A DNA stretch of 64,000 bases, from NCBI RefSeq assembly GCF_015706575.1, contig NW_024037057.1, positions 5,451,203 through 5,515,202 on the forward strand, in the 5' to 3' direction. The notes beneath the pieces were generated by a model, which saw only the letters and a program-made list of their open reading frames with translations, was not told the DNA's origin and searched no databases. Shown here piece after piece: positions 23,612 through 35,800 of the stretch; the stretch's first letter is position 1; each line of letters opens with the position of its first letter. Source of the DNA: Patiria miniata. Its lineage: Eukaryota; Echinodermata; Asteroidea; Valvatida; Asterinidae. The position numbers and the translations under genes were made by a program.

Positions 23612-26600
23612 TAAGGACACTTTAACTCGGGCTGATTACTACCAAGATGCCGCGAAAAACCGTACAGCAGTTGGATGCATACATTCAGGCAACAGCCGTC
23701 GTGTACGACCACTCCAACGCCAAACTCATCAGCAGGAAGACTAAAGTCAAACCAAGGAGGAAACAAGCTTTCCTGTCTGTACTGCATTACAGGCAAACGT
23801 CTTCTGATGATTGCTGTGCAAAGAGGAGACCATCGAATCGAAGGATTAGAAGACAATCAAAGCAGACACATGAAAGTCAGAGGTAAACAGCAATGCCATT
23901 ATTCATGTAAATTGAGGGTTATAATTGTAACTTAATATCCAAGGATTTGTTGAATCATTTACTCTTTCCAGCTACTTGTGTAAAAGTTGAGTGAACTTGT
24001 GCAAAACTGTTCATAGACTCGTGACAGTGGACGTTACTTTGACCATAGCTTTCAAAATGAATTGTTCACTGATCTAGTTCTTGTGTAGAATAATGCATTC
24101 CAAATCTAAACAGATTTTTTTCTCTGTCTTTACAGTAATTCCAAAGATGTAAAGCCGAAAGTGCAGGTCTTTGTCCGGACTCCCCCCTCACATAGATCCA
24201 AGACATTTTATTTCGAACTCCATCCTGAGACATCCGTCTCATCTCTCAAAGAAACAATCAAGAAGAAGATCGGTGTGGAGGAGCGACATCAGCGCCTGTA
24301 CATCAGGGAAAACGTCCAGGTAGGTATCAATTTCAAATATTCGCATTGTGGGATTATATATTTTCCAACTGGGGGCATCACGAAGGGGTACATTTATGTC
24401 TTCAAGAGGAGCAATTGGGTAAATCTGAGGGGGGGGGGCGCCACCCCCTCCCCGCGTGTTCCGCTGCCCCTGCAACCCGAAGAAAATCAGTATCCATTCC
24501 TTCCAACTAGGCTTGAACGAACGTAATTTGATGGCTGTTTAACAATGAACACCTGAAATCATCTCTCTTTCTACTCTGATTGTGTAATTTACTTTTTTAC
24601 ATGATTCACTTTGTTAGCTCTGTGACTTGCTCACACTCGAGGAGAATGGCGTTGACAAGGATGAACTCATCTCTCTTCGTCTATCATTGGATGATGCAAA
24701 TGATGACGATGTACCAAAAGGTAAATGGTAGAGGTTAGGAATAAATGTTCGAGTAAAAAGTCAACAACCTCAATTTGAAAATATATGATGAAAATAAGTT
24801 CAAGCAGTGCTCACCAGGAATTTTTGTCGCTAAATTGTTTGGGCCTGACTAGGCCTTCATCGGAGCTGGGAGTTGGACTGTCGGTAAATGCAGACAATTC
24901 AACATTCAGACCCCAATTGGAGCTTTTAACAAAGAACAAGTCTCTTTCTGTTGAACCTGTTGTTGATAACTTGTAATACCGTGGTGGTCGTATTTGAAAA
25001 TGTTTCACTGACGTTACTATTTCTTTTGACAGACAAAGCCAGCATTGAAGATGAGTACCTCAGGGACTTGTCATCAAAAATCGAATCATCGTGGAAGGAA
25101 CTTGCCAAACACCTAGGATATAAAGAAGCTGAAATTGCAGACATCCAAACTACCAACGAAGGCAGCACTGAAGAGAGCCGTCACATGCTACTCACTTGGT
25201 GGGAAAAGACGACAGATCGCAACGAAGCAGCTCAGAAGCTGAGACGAGCATTGGAGGCCATCGGGCTGACTGATTTGGCCCAAAAAGCACCGGGTGAGCT
25301 TAAAGTAAAAAACTAGACGTACGCTGTTTTTGCAGGACACATAAAAGAATTGATGAGGTACCACACGATCTTTTTTGTACAGCAAATAAGCTATTACAAA
25401 AAAAATTCCTTGTTAATTTTTTTAAACAAATTAAAAATGTTAAAAGAAAAATCAGTGGAAAGTCATTTGTTAACAATTCTTTGCACTCTATTTTTTTGTG
25501 TAACATCAGTAACGAGCGAATCGAGAGACGAAGCAGCTGGACCCGAGCCAGAAAGGCGTCGAGATGCAGGAGTTGACGAGGAGAGCAAACAAAACGAAGC
25601 GGCATCAACCGAGGAAGAGAAACTGAAAAAGGAACGAGTTGGTGATCAAGATAAACCTCAGCTAATCAGGTAAAACACGATATGCTGCTTTTCGTACTAC
25701 AACTGTAATTTTGGTTTTTTTAAGATAAATATAGCTCCTTTTGAAAACAAAATGTCCTCACTTAAAAAATGGCGTAGAGAATGATTATACGCCATTAGTC
25801 TTTACCTTTATTCCTGAACTTTTATGTCAATTCCAACAATTAAAAACCCTCACCATCAGAACCTTTTTTTCTGACAGTCGCAGATATGTGCAGGTCTTCA
25901 TCAGAAGTCACTGCTCACATAGACCGAGGATAATGTGCTTGCAAGTGGATCCAGAAACATCTGTCTTGCTCTTAAAAGTGATAATGAGCGAGAAAATCGG
26001 TGTGCTGCCTCAACAACAGCGTCTGTTCATCCGAAGAAACTTTCGTAACTTTGAGGTAAAGATTGCTCTTTACTTTACAAAGCAGCCATGTTGCGAAGTA
26101 CCATCAACATTCTATTGAATTAAAGACCATGCATTGTGGGTTTTTGTGACAGTCTCTTCTGATTCAAATGACAGTAGCCGTGTACAGATATAGCGCTGCT
26201 TTTTATGTCAGCACAATGGAGTTTACGCACTTATTAGTTTCAAGGTGAAGCTGCACCATAACAAGTTACAATTATATGTAGTTATTGTACCAGTGTAGTA
26301 TAATCTGAAACCCCAAACTGTTGTTTAAACCTTTGCTTCGAAAAAAAATGTTCTTTAAGAATCTTCTTTCTTTTGCCAGCTTCATAACTTGCTGACACTT
26401 CATGACTGTGGAATTCATCAGGACGAGAACATCTCACTCCGTCTGTGTACCGATGGCCTACTGGGCGGTGGACCAAAAGGTAAATGCTTATGAGAAACAT
26501 TACCTTGCAAGATGGAGAAAAGCAAACGATCAAAATGTCTCCTGGAAAGGAAATGATTAAAAACAATTTGATGCTCTAACGTTATATATTAGCATTGGTA

Positions 26601-28557
26601 CAAGTGTTAGGATGTAAATTAATGTCACCGCCTCCCTCTCCGATGTAATTCAACAAGGACCAACACATTATATAAACAAATACTAAGGAAATCAGATTAG
26701 TTATTTGCTTGCTATTTCTTTGTGTTGTAGTAACGAAGAGGTTTCGTTTTTATTTGGCAGGCAAATACCCTGTTGATGATCAGTTCTTTCGGGACTTGGC
26801 TTCGAAAACTGAATCATCCTGGGAACAGTTGGCCAAATCTCTGGGATACGGTGAAGACGAAATCAAGCAATTCCAAAAAATCTACCAAGAAAACAAAGAA
26901 AGGAGCCTACGGATGCTGCTTTCTTGGTGGAGAAAGCAACCAAATCGCGAGGAAGGATTTCAGAGTTTGAGAGATGCGTTACAGTCAATCGGGCATGTTG
27001 AGCTGGCCTTAATGATTCCTTCTGAAGAGCAACGGAGGATGGAACAGGAAGAAGTTGCAGATAGGGAGAAAAGGGGAACATCATCTGAGGGACGCAGACC
27101 AAGACAGGAGGAAACTGCTCATCTAGACAAACTTCAACCACAGGTACAATTGAGATGTGCCGAAAAACAAAAGGAGCAAAAAGGGACTACATCATCTGAA
27201 AATCAGAGAACGTGCCAAGAGGAAGTAACACATCGAGACAAACACGGACCATCGGTACAAGTGAGAGGAACTGAAGAACAGAGCAGGAAGAAAGGGACTA
27301 CATCTGAGGGACAGAGACCGACACGAGATGAAATTGCTCATCAAGACGAACCTAAACCAGAGTTACACATGGGAGGAGCTAAAAAAAAGTTCAAACAGAA
27401 TGAGACTACATCATCTGAGGACCAGAGACAGGGACAACAAGAAGCTGCTCATCGAGACAAACCTCAACCAGAGGTACAAGTGAGAGGGGCTAACGAACAC
27501 AGCAGGAAGAGAGGAGCTACATCATCTGAGGACAAGAGACCAGAACAAGAGAAAGTTGCTCACCGAGACGAACCTCAACCAAAGGTACAAGTGAGAGGGG
27601 TTAAAGAACAGAGCAGGAGGAAAGGGGCTTCATCATCTGATGACCAGAGACCAGAACAAGAGGAAGTTGCTCATCGAGAAGAACCTCAACCAGAGGTACA
27701 AGTTAGAGGGGCTAAAGAACACAGCAGGAAGAGAGGAGCTACATCATCTGAGGACCAGAGACCAGAACGAGAGGAAGTTACTCATAGAGACAAAACTCAA
27801 CCACAAGTACAAATGGGAGTGGCTAAAAATAAGATCAAACAGAATGAGACTACATCATCTGAGGACCAGAGACAGGGACAACAGGAAGCTGCTCATCGAG
27901 ACAAACCTCAACCAGAGGTACAAGTGAGAGGGGCTAAAGAACAGAGCAGGAGGAAAGGGGCTTCATCATCTGAGGACCACAGACCAGAACAAGATGAAGT
28001 TGCTCATCGAGACAAACCTCAACCAGAGGTACAAGTGAGATGGGCTAAAGAACACAGCAGGAAGAGAGGAGCTACATCATCTGAGGACAACAGACCAGAA
28101 CAAGAGGAAGTTGCTCATCGAGACGAACCTCAACCAAAGGTACAAGTGAGAGGGGCTAAAGAACAGAGCGGGAGGAAAGGGGCTTCATCATCTGAGGACC
28201 ACAGACCAGAACAAGAGGAAGTTGCTCATCGAGAGGAACCTAAACCACCGGTACAAGAAGGAGTGACTGGGATAGAAAGCAGATCAGGTAAACAATTACA
28301 CATAATCCATTATATGTTTTATCTTTCTCTCTCGTGCTATTTTCCTTTGATTGTTTTTTCTTTCTATTATCAAGAATCAAATTGTGTTAAATATGCACTG
28401 TCGGGCTCTTCAACAAATTTGCTTTTGTGCTCCCAGCAAGTGGTCAACTTTAATGTTATCAATTTAAGATAAAACTACTTTACTTCTGGTTTTAGGCGGC
28501 TGCAAACCTCCGATTCTTGGTTCCTTTTCAGCGCATATATATCCGGTTAGCGAGTAG
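23612..28557 (+). CDS. UBD-1: UBL–Death–UBL–Death protein with 37-residue repeats
   Basis: Predicted exons: 23612-23882 (ATG 23647), 24136-24319, 24618-24720, 25033-25293, 25510-25669, 25878-26055, 26380-26479, 26761-28287 and 28496-28557 (TAG). All have GT-AG borders and matching phases. Order of domains: basic N-terminus (KTKVKPRRKQ, KRRPSNRRIRRQSK); UBL1 from 'VQVFVRTPPSH' to 'LISLRLSL'; Death 1 ('WKELAKHLGY', 'LLTWWEK'); charged linker; UBL2 from 'VQVFIRSHCSH' to 'ISLRLCT'; Death 2 ('WEQLAKSLGY', 'LLSWWRKQ'); then about 11 repeats. Neither UBL ends in Gly-Gly, so they are probably binding modules and not conjugated. It likely acts as a cytosolic or nuclear signalling adaptor (inference). 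NLR-B follows 1 kb downstream. I do not recognise a named family. Confidence 0.75.
23647..23882 (+). CDS. UBD-1 exon 1: basic N-terminus
   Basis: The start MPRKTVQQLDAYIQATAVVY is conserved in the orphan exon at 42170 (MSQKTIQDLNAYIKATAVVY), including the preceding ACCAAG, which supports this ATG. The exon ends in phase 2 at a GTAAAC donor. The C-terminal half is rich in Lys/Arg and could be a nuclear localisation signal. Confidence 0.7.
24136..24720 (+). CDS. UBD-1 exons 2-3: first ubiquitin-like domain
   Basis: Exons 24136-24319 and 24618-24720 flank a 298-bp intron. Alignment to ubiquitin: 'VQVFVRT' matches strand 1, 'TSVSSLKETIKKKIGV' helix 1, 'RHQRLYIRE' strand 3, and 'LISLRLSL' the last strand. 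The ubiquitin Gly-Gly tail is absent and an acidic stretch (DDANDDD) follows. Confidence 0.8.
25033..25293 (+). CDS. UBD-1 exon 4: Death domain 1
   Basis: 261 nt, phase 1 at both ends, the same length and phase as the Death exons of the NLR genes. The core reads 'SSWKELAKHLGY', 'TWWEKTTDRNEAAQKLRRALEAIG'. Confidence 0.8.
25878..26479 (+). CDS. UBD-1 exons 6-7: second ubiquitin-like domain
   Basis: Exons 25878-26055 and 26380-26479 repeat the layout of exons 2-3 with the intron at the same place in the fold. 'YVQVFIRSHCSHRPRIMCLQ', 'TSVLLLKVIMSEKIGV', 'QQQRLFIRR', then 'NISLRLCT'. The UBL-Death pair looks internally duplicated within the gene. Confidence 0.75.
26761..28287 (+). CDS. UBD-1 exon 8: Death domain 2 and repeat region
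   Basis: 1,527 nt, phase 1 in and out. Death domain 2 occupies the first ~85 residues, then a charged linker, then the 37-residue repeats. An alternative acceptor (TTGTAG ending at 26730) is in frame and would add ten residues (TKRFRFYLAG). The same option exists in UBD-2. Confidence 0.8.
27078..28287 (+). repeat. Coding 111-bp tandem repeat, ~11 units
   Basis: Unit consensus is close to TSSEDQRPEQEEVAHRDEPQ followed by PEVQVRGAKEQSRRKGA: 37 residues, highly charged, probably disordered. Units 3-6 and 7-10 correspond in order (KFKQNET/KIKQNET starts, then QGQQ, then two RPEQ units), giving a higher-order 4-unit (444-bp) period. UBD-2 has about two units and the partial copy at 60061 about one. 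Confidence 0.85.
28496..28557 (+). CDS. UBD-1 candidate terminal exon
   Basis: A phase-1 acceptor (GGTTTTAG) leads to GGCKPPILGSFSAHIYPVSE and TAG. The peptide is conserved in UBD-2 (GCKPPILSFFSAHRYPVSE). A second in-frame acceptor (CTTTTCAG ending at 28530) also exists. If this exon is skipped, exon 8 is in phase with the Death exon of NLR-B. Confidence 0.5.
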
Positions 28558-29550
28558 ACTTGTTCCCAGTAACTTAATTGGGGAGGGAAGCAATTGTTTT
28601 TTTAATTTAGGCTAGTCAAATAATGTATGTTAATATGCGTGCACGAAACATTTCGTGCTACTGAATTAACACGTCATGTGATTTGAAATAGCTTTATATT
28701 GTTCAATTTCTACAGCAAAAAAAAAATGGCATCACTGTGGCATGCTATTATGGGTCAGAGTTCACAATACAAATTGTCCCAAAATTGTTCAGATATCTCT
28801 TTTTTTCCAAAAAAGAATGGTGGTGTTCAAGCAAGTCCTACTAATCAATCACATAAATAAAACGTTGTTCTGATTCATGGCTCCGGAGGATTTTATAAGG
28901 GAAGATAAAATTCGACAACCATTCCCTTACTAACTTACGCATGCAATAATTGATTATACTTTAAATAATTAAGTGAACTAATCATTTTAAAAACATATGA
29001 GTGTTTCTTTGTTCGATATTTCATTCAAAAGTAGGAAGTAAAAGTTAACTTAATTTGTTAGATATAGACATAATAGAAATTTGAAAATCTCTTTAACTAG
29101 AAAATCTTTACAAGATTATATAAGCACCGACGTGACATCTTTAATCATTCGGCAATAAAGATATTGTTTGCAGTTAAGCACGCGCGGTCGTGTTTCAGTT
29201 TTTTTTTAATAATGTGGTATGATTCAGTTTAATACTGAGAGACGATGATCTTCGCGCGGCGCAGGTAAGAGTTGAGGGACATGCGGACACAGTTGCCCAA
29301 GCCAGATAATTTTGTTTTTTTCGGGTCTGTCTGGGTCATTTTTCCTTGATTTTAGTAGGGTCGGGTCAGGTCGGATCGGGTCGATGCACAACACAAGTAC
29401 GCATGTCTCTTATTTTTGGACGTGACAGAAAACCCAGAAAAAAAATGTACACACTCTCGTTCCGACTACATTTTAACAATACTAATTATGACTTCAAATT
29501 AAACTTCATGCACTTTGTTCATGTTGCAATGTCATTTTATTCATTTATAG
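28558..29550. other. UBD-1 / NLR-B interval
   Basis: No coding sequence. It is paralogous to 58640-59770 and 60450-61280. It ends with GGTC-rich low-complexity DNA (29325-29385) just upstream of the NLR-B Death exon, an arrangement repeated in front of NLR-C and NLR-A. It is either an intergenic promoter region or, if the genes are one unit, an intron. Confidence 0.6.
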
Positions 29551-29811
29551 GTACACTACCTGACGACAAATCTATTTGGAATGATTCTACGAAGATCGGA
29601 ACATACTGGGAAGAATTGGCCTTAAACTTAAATTCCTCTAAAGAAGATATTAATATAATTAAGGCTAATCATTCCAACCATATTGTAAGGCAATGCTTTG
29701 AGATGTTAAGCACATGGTGGAGAAAGCAGGACAATTACCCAGAAGCAAGACAGACGTTGGAGAAGGCTCTGATTGATTCAGGCAGGAACGACTTGGTTCG
29801 GGACACATCAG
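29551..29811 (+). CDS. NLR-B exon: Death domain
   Basis: 261 nt between a TTTATAG acceptor and a GTATGC donor. Compared with NLR-A it has scattered replacements (for example 'GTYWEELALNLNSSKED', 'LSTWWRKQDNYPEARQTLEKA') while keeping the Death core, so it is under at least partial constraint. Confidence 0.85.
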
Positions 29812-32800
29812 GTATGCTCAGTAACTGAACAAAGTTGGGCAATCCGTACACTTACATTTGACAATGCAAAAAAAAAATGAAGTTGGAAAGACCAGAAAAA
29901 TCAAGCCAATAAAATAGGCTTAAAGTGTCCATGAAATGATTTTTTTTTCTGAAAAATGCAAAAGCAAAAGTGCACTTTTTAAAACATATATTTTCTATGC
30001 TTTTTTTAACAACTGGGGGCGCTGTTGCTGCGATGTCATTTCAGAGAGACAGTGTTCAGTTTAGGAGATTTGTGCACATAGAGAACAAAAAAAATTTGCT
30101 CATTTATAACAGTTTTGAGAAAGGTTTGTCCATTGGCTTACTGCCATGTACCAACCAAAAAAGGAACGTTTTCAAATGCAAAATTCTTGCACCTTTTTGG
30201 GCACAAACCAATTGCAAAATTGAAATTTTTGCCTGATATAACATCACAATTTGCTCACAAATATAAAAATTGGCATTAGCATAAAATCCAAAAAGACACC
30301 ATAATACTCTTAAAAACAGCAAAATGGAAATTGAAAATCAGGTTCACTGGAATGCAAAGGTGCATTTTAAAGGACTGCATTACCAAAATTTTACTGCATT
30401 GGCCCTTTAAAAAACTTTAACAAAAAGAAAAATATCATAAAACCTTTTTTTTACAGCTGAAAAATACACCCCTAATGTCATTTCTTTTCTTTCAACAGCC
30501 GAGGTGAGAAGAGCGCATTCCAGTCCGAGTGATGCTGCTGATCAGTGCAGGAGTGAATTAAAAGACCGGTATACTACCACAGGTAGCTACGTTCAGTTAA
30601 TACCCTGGGTCGATGACGACATGAAACATATTATGAATATCTATACAGAGTTGCAATTAGAGAAGGGTGACCAGGATGACATAGAGGGCGATGTTGCGGA
30701 GTATGGGGACATTTTCCTCATAAAAACAAAAGACGGGAAAGTGATTAGACGCGCTGTGCTGTGTGGGTCACCTGGGATGGGAAAGTCAACCATTATTGAC
30801 AAAATGGCATACGACTGGGCGAAGGGTATTGCACTCAAAACGTTCACACTTTTGTTTGTTTTGAAAATGTCCGCTCTCGATCAAACGTCGGAACTTGTTG
30901 AGTCGGTGTTTGATCAGCTTTTATCTGACGACACGAATGTTAACAAGTGCGATTTGGAAGCATTCATTAAAGACAATGGTAGTAGAGTGCTCATTCTGAT
31001 AGATGGTTTTGATGAATTTGGGACAACTTACCTCGAACCAAAGAAATTTGGGTCCATTCTAAGAATGCTGAATCGCAAATTTGGCAAGGAATGTTTTGTA
31101 GTTGTAACAACGCGCCCCTCACAGTTTGCTAAATTGAAAAGCAAACCACTCATTGAGAAACCTTTCACCCATGTGAAGGTTTTGGGATTTAGGGAGGAAG
31201 ATATTGGGCAGTATGTTGGAAATTTTTTCCCTTCAAGGCTTGATGACTCTGAGGGACTTCTTGATAGGATTCAGTCATCGGATGTCTTGTCTGATTTAGC
31301 AAGGAGTCCCATGATACTCCTGCTAATGTGCCTAATATGGAGGGAAGAGGAAACACTACCCGATACTCTATCAAGATTGTTCAGTGAGGCAATTAGATAC
31401 ATATTTCAAAGAAAAATGCCTGAAATACTTGAAGAAGCAATGTCGGAAATTGTGATTTCAATCGGCAGAGTCGCTTTAGAAGGGCTTGTTTCCCCGAAGC
31501 AAAGGCTTTCATTTCAAGAGGGAGAGTTTGAGAAGAGTGCACTTGATAAAGCAATAAAAGCAGGTATTCTCACTAGCCAGATGGTCATGAAGAGGCGCGG
31601 CACGCACAATAACGTGCAGTTCATTCATAAGACACTTCAAGAGTACTGCGCAGCTATGTACTGGCAGAGTCTTTTGAGCAAAGGCGATTGGGAATTTCAG
31701 AAGATTCTTGATAAACTTGGCCATCCTGAGAATTTTGAGTACATGTTGCGCTTCTGCTGCGGCGACAATCAACAATGCACAACTCAAATATTGCGGATGT
31801 TGAATGAGAAGAATCTGCATGATGAGGATATCGAAACCGAGACAGTGATGGAACTGGCTTTAAATTGCTACTTTGAAAGTCAAACAAAAGATTTATTATC
31901 AGTAGATTTCGTTGAGTCTTTTTTGACTGGAAACATAGAGTTAAGTGGCAACGACAGCTTAAACTCGTTCGTGTGGTTGCTGCAGCATGTTGCCGAGGAG
32001 ACGGAGTCCTCAGGAGTAGATTACTTCGATAAAGTAAGTAAAATTCACTTAGAGGCGTGTAACCTATCAAGGTTGAGTGAGGTCGTAGCTTTGCATTTGA
32101 CCACAATGAACAATTTGCGCGTATTGCATTTCGATCAATGCTCACTAACTGGAAGCAATGTTAATAAACTTTTGTCATCATTTCGTAATGGAGGTAACTT
32201 GACTGAAATAAGCATTGGAGGAAATGATTTGGGAGGCTCGGCAAGAGACTGGGTGGTCCACTTGCGAAGGATGAAACGCCTCGCGCAACTCAGTTTACAT
32301 GGATGTCGCTTAGACCCGCGTGACGTATTAGACATTGCATCATCAATTGGGGAGATGCCAAACTTGGCCGAGCTGAACCTTTCAGAGAATAAGGGATTAG
32401 GTGAAAATGCTGAAACGTGGGCGGCTAGTTTGCAGTCGATGATTCACTTAAAGAAGCTTGACATGAAACATTGTATCATTAACAGTCGCAATTTGAAATA
32501 TATCGCTGAATCAATTAGTCGCATGCGGAATATCGTGGATTGTGATTTCAGTAGTTACCGTGAGGTGTGGCGTGTACGGTCATTGCGTAATGGCACAGAG
32601 TTGATCATTGAGAGGTTTTCACTTACTGTCAAGGACATGGCGGATATATTGCAGTCATTCAATAATCGGAGCGATTTAGTCAGAATGACCATCGATGGCA
32701 TTTGCGGTCTGGGTGGTTCCGCAATTATCTGCACTCCACTCTTGCAAAACCTGACGGAACTTAAGAAGGTGGAGTTAAGTGATTGCTCACTGCAAAACGC

Positions 32801-35800
32801 TGACGTTGAACACATTGCTGCAGCATTAGGTAAAGTACCAAACTTGGCCGATCTAAATCTTTCAAAGAATTCGAACTTGGGCGGTAACGCAGGAATATGG
32901 GCGGCTAGTTTGCAGAGGATGATGCACCTGAAATCACTTGATTTATCGAAATGCGGCGTCAATGGACAAGATTTACTACATATTGCATCATCGGTTGGGG
33001 TGATGCCAAACTTGTCTAATCTAAATCTTTCAAAGAATTCGAACTTGGGCGGTAACGCAGGAATATGGGCGGCTAGTTTGCAGAGGATGATGCACCTTAA
33101 ATCACTCAGTTTATTGGAATGTGGCGTCAATGGACAAGATTTACTACAAATTGCATCATCGGTTGGGGAGATTCCAAACTTGGCCTATCTAAATCTTTCG
33201 AAGAATTCGAACTTGGGCGGTAACGCAGGAATATGGGCGGCTAGTTTGCAGAGGATGATGCACCTTAAATCACTCAGTTTATTGGAATGTGGCGTCAATG
33301 GTCAAGATTTACTACATATTGCATCATCGGTTGGGGAGATTCCAAACTTAGCGGATCTTAACCTTTTAGGCAATGAGGGATTGGGTGGTAACGCCAAGAC
33401 GTGGGCGGCCAGTTTGAAGAAGATGATTCACCTGAAATCGCTCAATTTATCGGTATGTGGCATCAACAGACAAGATTTACTACATATTGCATCATCGGTT
33501 GGGGAGATGCCAAACTTGGCCCATCTTTTCCTTTCATTCAATAAAGGATTGGAAGGAAATGCTGAAACGTGGGCGGCTAGTTTGCAGAGGATGATTCACT
33601 TAAAGAAGCTTGACATGAAACTTTGTAACATTCACAGTCTCGATTTGAAATATATCGCTGAATCAGTAAGCCGCATGCGGAATATCGTGGATTGTGATTT
33701 TAGAAGTTACCATGGGGAGTGTCGTGTACAGTCATTGGGTAATGGCATAGAGTTGAGCATTGAGAGTTTCTCACTCACCGTCAAGGATTTGGCAGATGTA
33801 TTGCAGTCATTCAATAATCGGAGCGATTTAGTCAAATTGACCATTGTTGGTGTTTGCGGTCTGGGTGGTTCCGCAAGTATCTGGACTCCACTCTTGCAAA
33901 ACCTGACGGAACTTCAGGAGTTAGAGTTAAGTGATTGCTCAATGCAATCCGCTGATATTGAACACCTTGCTGCAGCATTAGGTCGAGTACCAAACTTGGC
34001 CGATCTTAACCTTTCAAAGAATTCGAACTTGGGTGGTAACGCAGGAATGTGGGCGGCTTGTTTGCATGGGATGATGCACCTTAAATCACTCGATTTATCG
34101 GAATGTGGCGTCAATGGACAAGATTTACTAAATTTTGCATCATCGGTTGGGGAGATACCAAACTTGGCTAATCTTAACCTTTCACGGAATTCAAAGTTGG
34201 GTACTAATGCCGAAACGTGGGCGGCTTGTTTGCAGAGGATGATTCATCTGAAATCACTCGAGATATCGAAATGTGGCATAAATGAACAAGATATACCACA
34301 TATGGCATCATCGATTGGGGAGATGCCAAACTTGGCCGATCTTATCCTTTCAGGCAATAAGGAATTGGGTGGTAACGCCAAGACGTGGGCGGCTAGTTTG
34401 CAGTCGATGATTCACTTAAAGAAGCTTGACATGAAACATTGTATCATTAACAGTCGCGATTTGAAATATATCGCTGAATCAGTTAGTCGCATGCGGAATA
34501 TCGTGGATTGTGATTTCAGTGGTTACCGTGAGGTGTGGCGTGTACGGTCATTGCGTAATGGCATAGAGTTGATCATTGAGAGGTTCTCACTTACTGTCAT
34601 GGATATAGCGGATGTATTGCAGTCATTCAATAATCGGAGCGATTTAGTCAGAATGACCATCGATGGCATTTGCGGTCTGGGTGGTTCCGCAATTATCTGC
34701 ACTCCACTCTTGCAAAACCTGACGGAACTTAAGAAGGTGGAGTTAAGTGATTGCTCACTGCAAAACGCTGACATTGAACACATTGCTGCAGCATTAGGTA
34801 GAGTACCAAACTTGGCCGATCTAAATCTTTCTAAGAATTCGAACTTGGGCGGTAACGCAGGAATATGGGCGGCTAGTTTGCAGAGGATGATGCACCTGAA
34901 ATCACTCGATTTATCGAAATGCGGCGTCAATGGACAAGATTTACTACAAATTGCATCATCGGTTGGGGAGATGCCAAACTTGGCCGTTCTAAATCTTTCA
35001 AAGAATTCGAACTTGGGCGGTAACGCAGGAATATGGGCGGCTAGTTTGCAGAGGATGATGCACCTTAAATCACTCGGTTTATCGGTATGTGGCGTCAATG
35101 GACAAGATTTACTACATATTGCATCATCGGCTGGGGAGATGCCAAACTTGGCCCATTTAAATCTGTCAATGAATTCGAACTTGGGCGGTAACGCAGGAAC
35201 GTGGGCGGTTAGTTTGCAGAGGATGATGCACCTTAAATCACTCGGTTTATCGGAATGTGGCGTCAATAGACAAGATTTACTACATATTGCATCATCGGTT
35301 GGGGAGATGCCAAACTTGGCCCATCTTGTCCTTTCATTCAATATGGGATTGGGAGGAAATGCTGAAACGTGGGCTGCCAGTTTGCAGTCGATGATTCACT
35401 TAAAGAAGCTTGACATGAAACTTTTTGACATTGACAGTCGCGATTTGAAATATATCGCTGAATCAGTAAGCCGCATGCGGAATATCGTGGATTGTGATTT
35501 CAGTAGTTACCATGGGGAGTGGCGTTTACAGTCATTGGGTAATGGCATAGAGTTGAGCATCAAGAGGTTCTCACTCACTGTCAAGGATTTGGGGGATGTA
35601 CTGCAGCCATTCAATAATCGGAGCGATTTAGTCAAATTGACCATTGATGGTGTTTGCGGTCTGGGTGGTTTCGCAAGTGTCTGGACTCCAGTCTTGCGAA
35701 ACCTGACGGAACTTCAGAAGTTAGAGTTAAGTGATTGCTCACTGCAAACCGCTGACATTGAACACCTTGCTGCAACATTAGGTCAAGTACCAAACTTGGC

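Noticed and set aside
34523-35341. Long minus-strand ORF of 272 codons, and similar ones at 32555-33130 and 5209-5742
   Set aside because: They lie antisense to LRR units and repeat with the same 168-bp period; they are shadows of the coding repeat and have no domain of their own.
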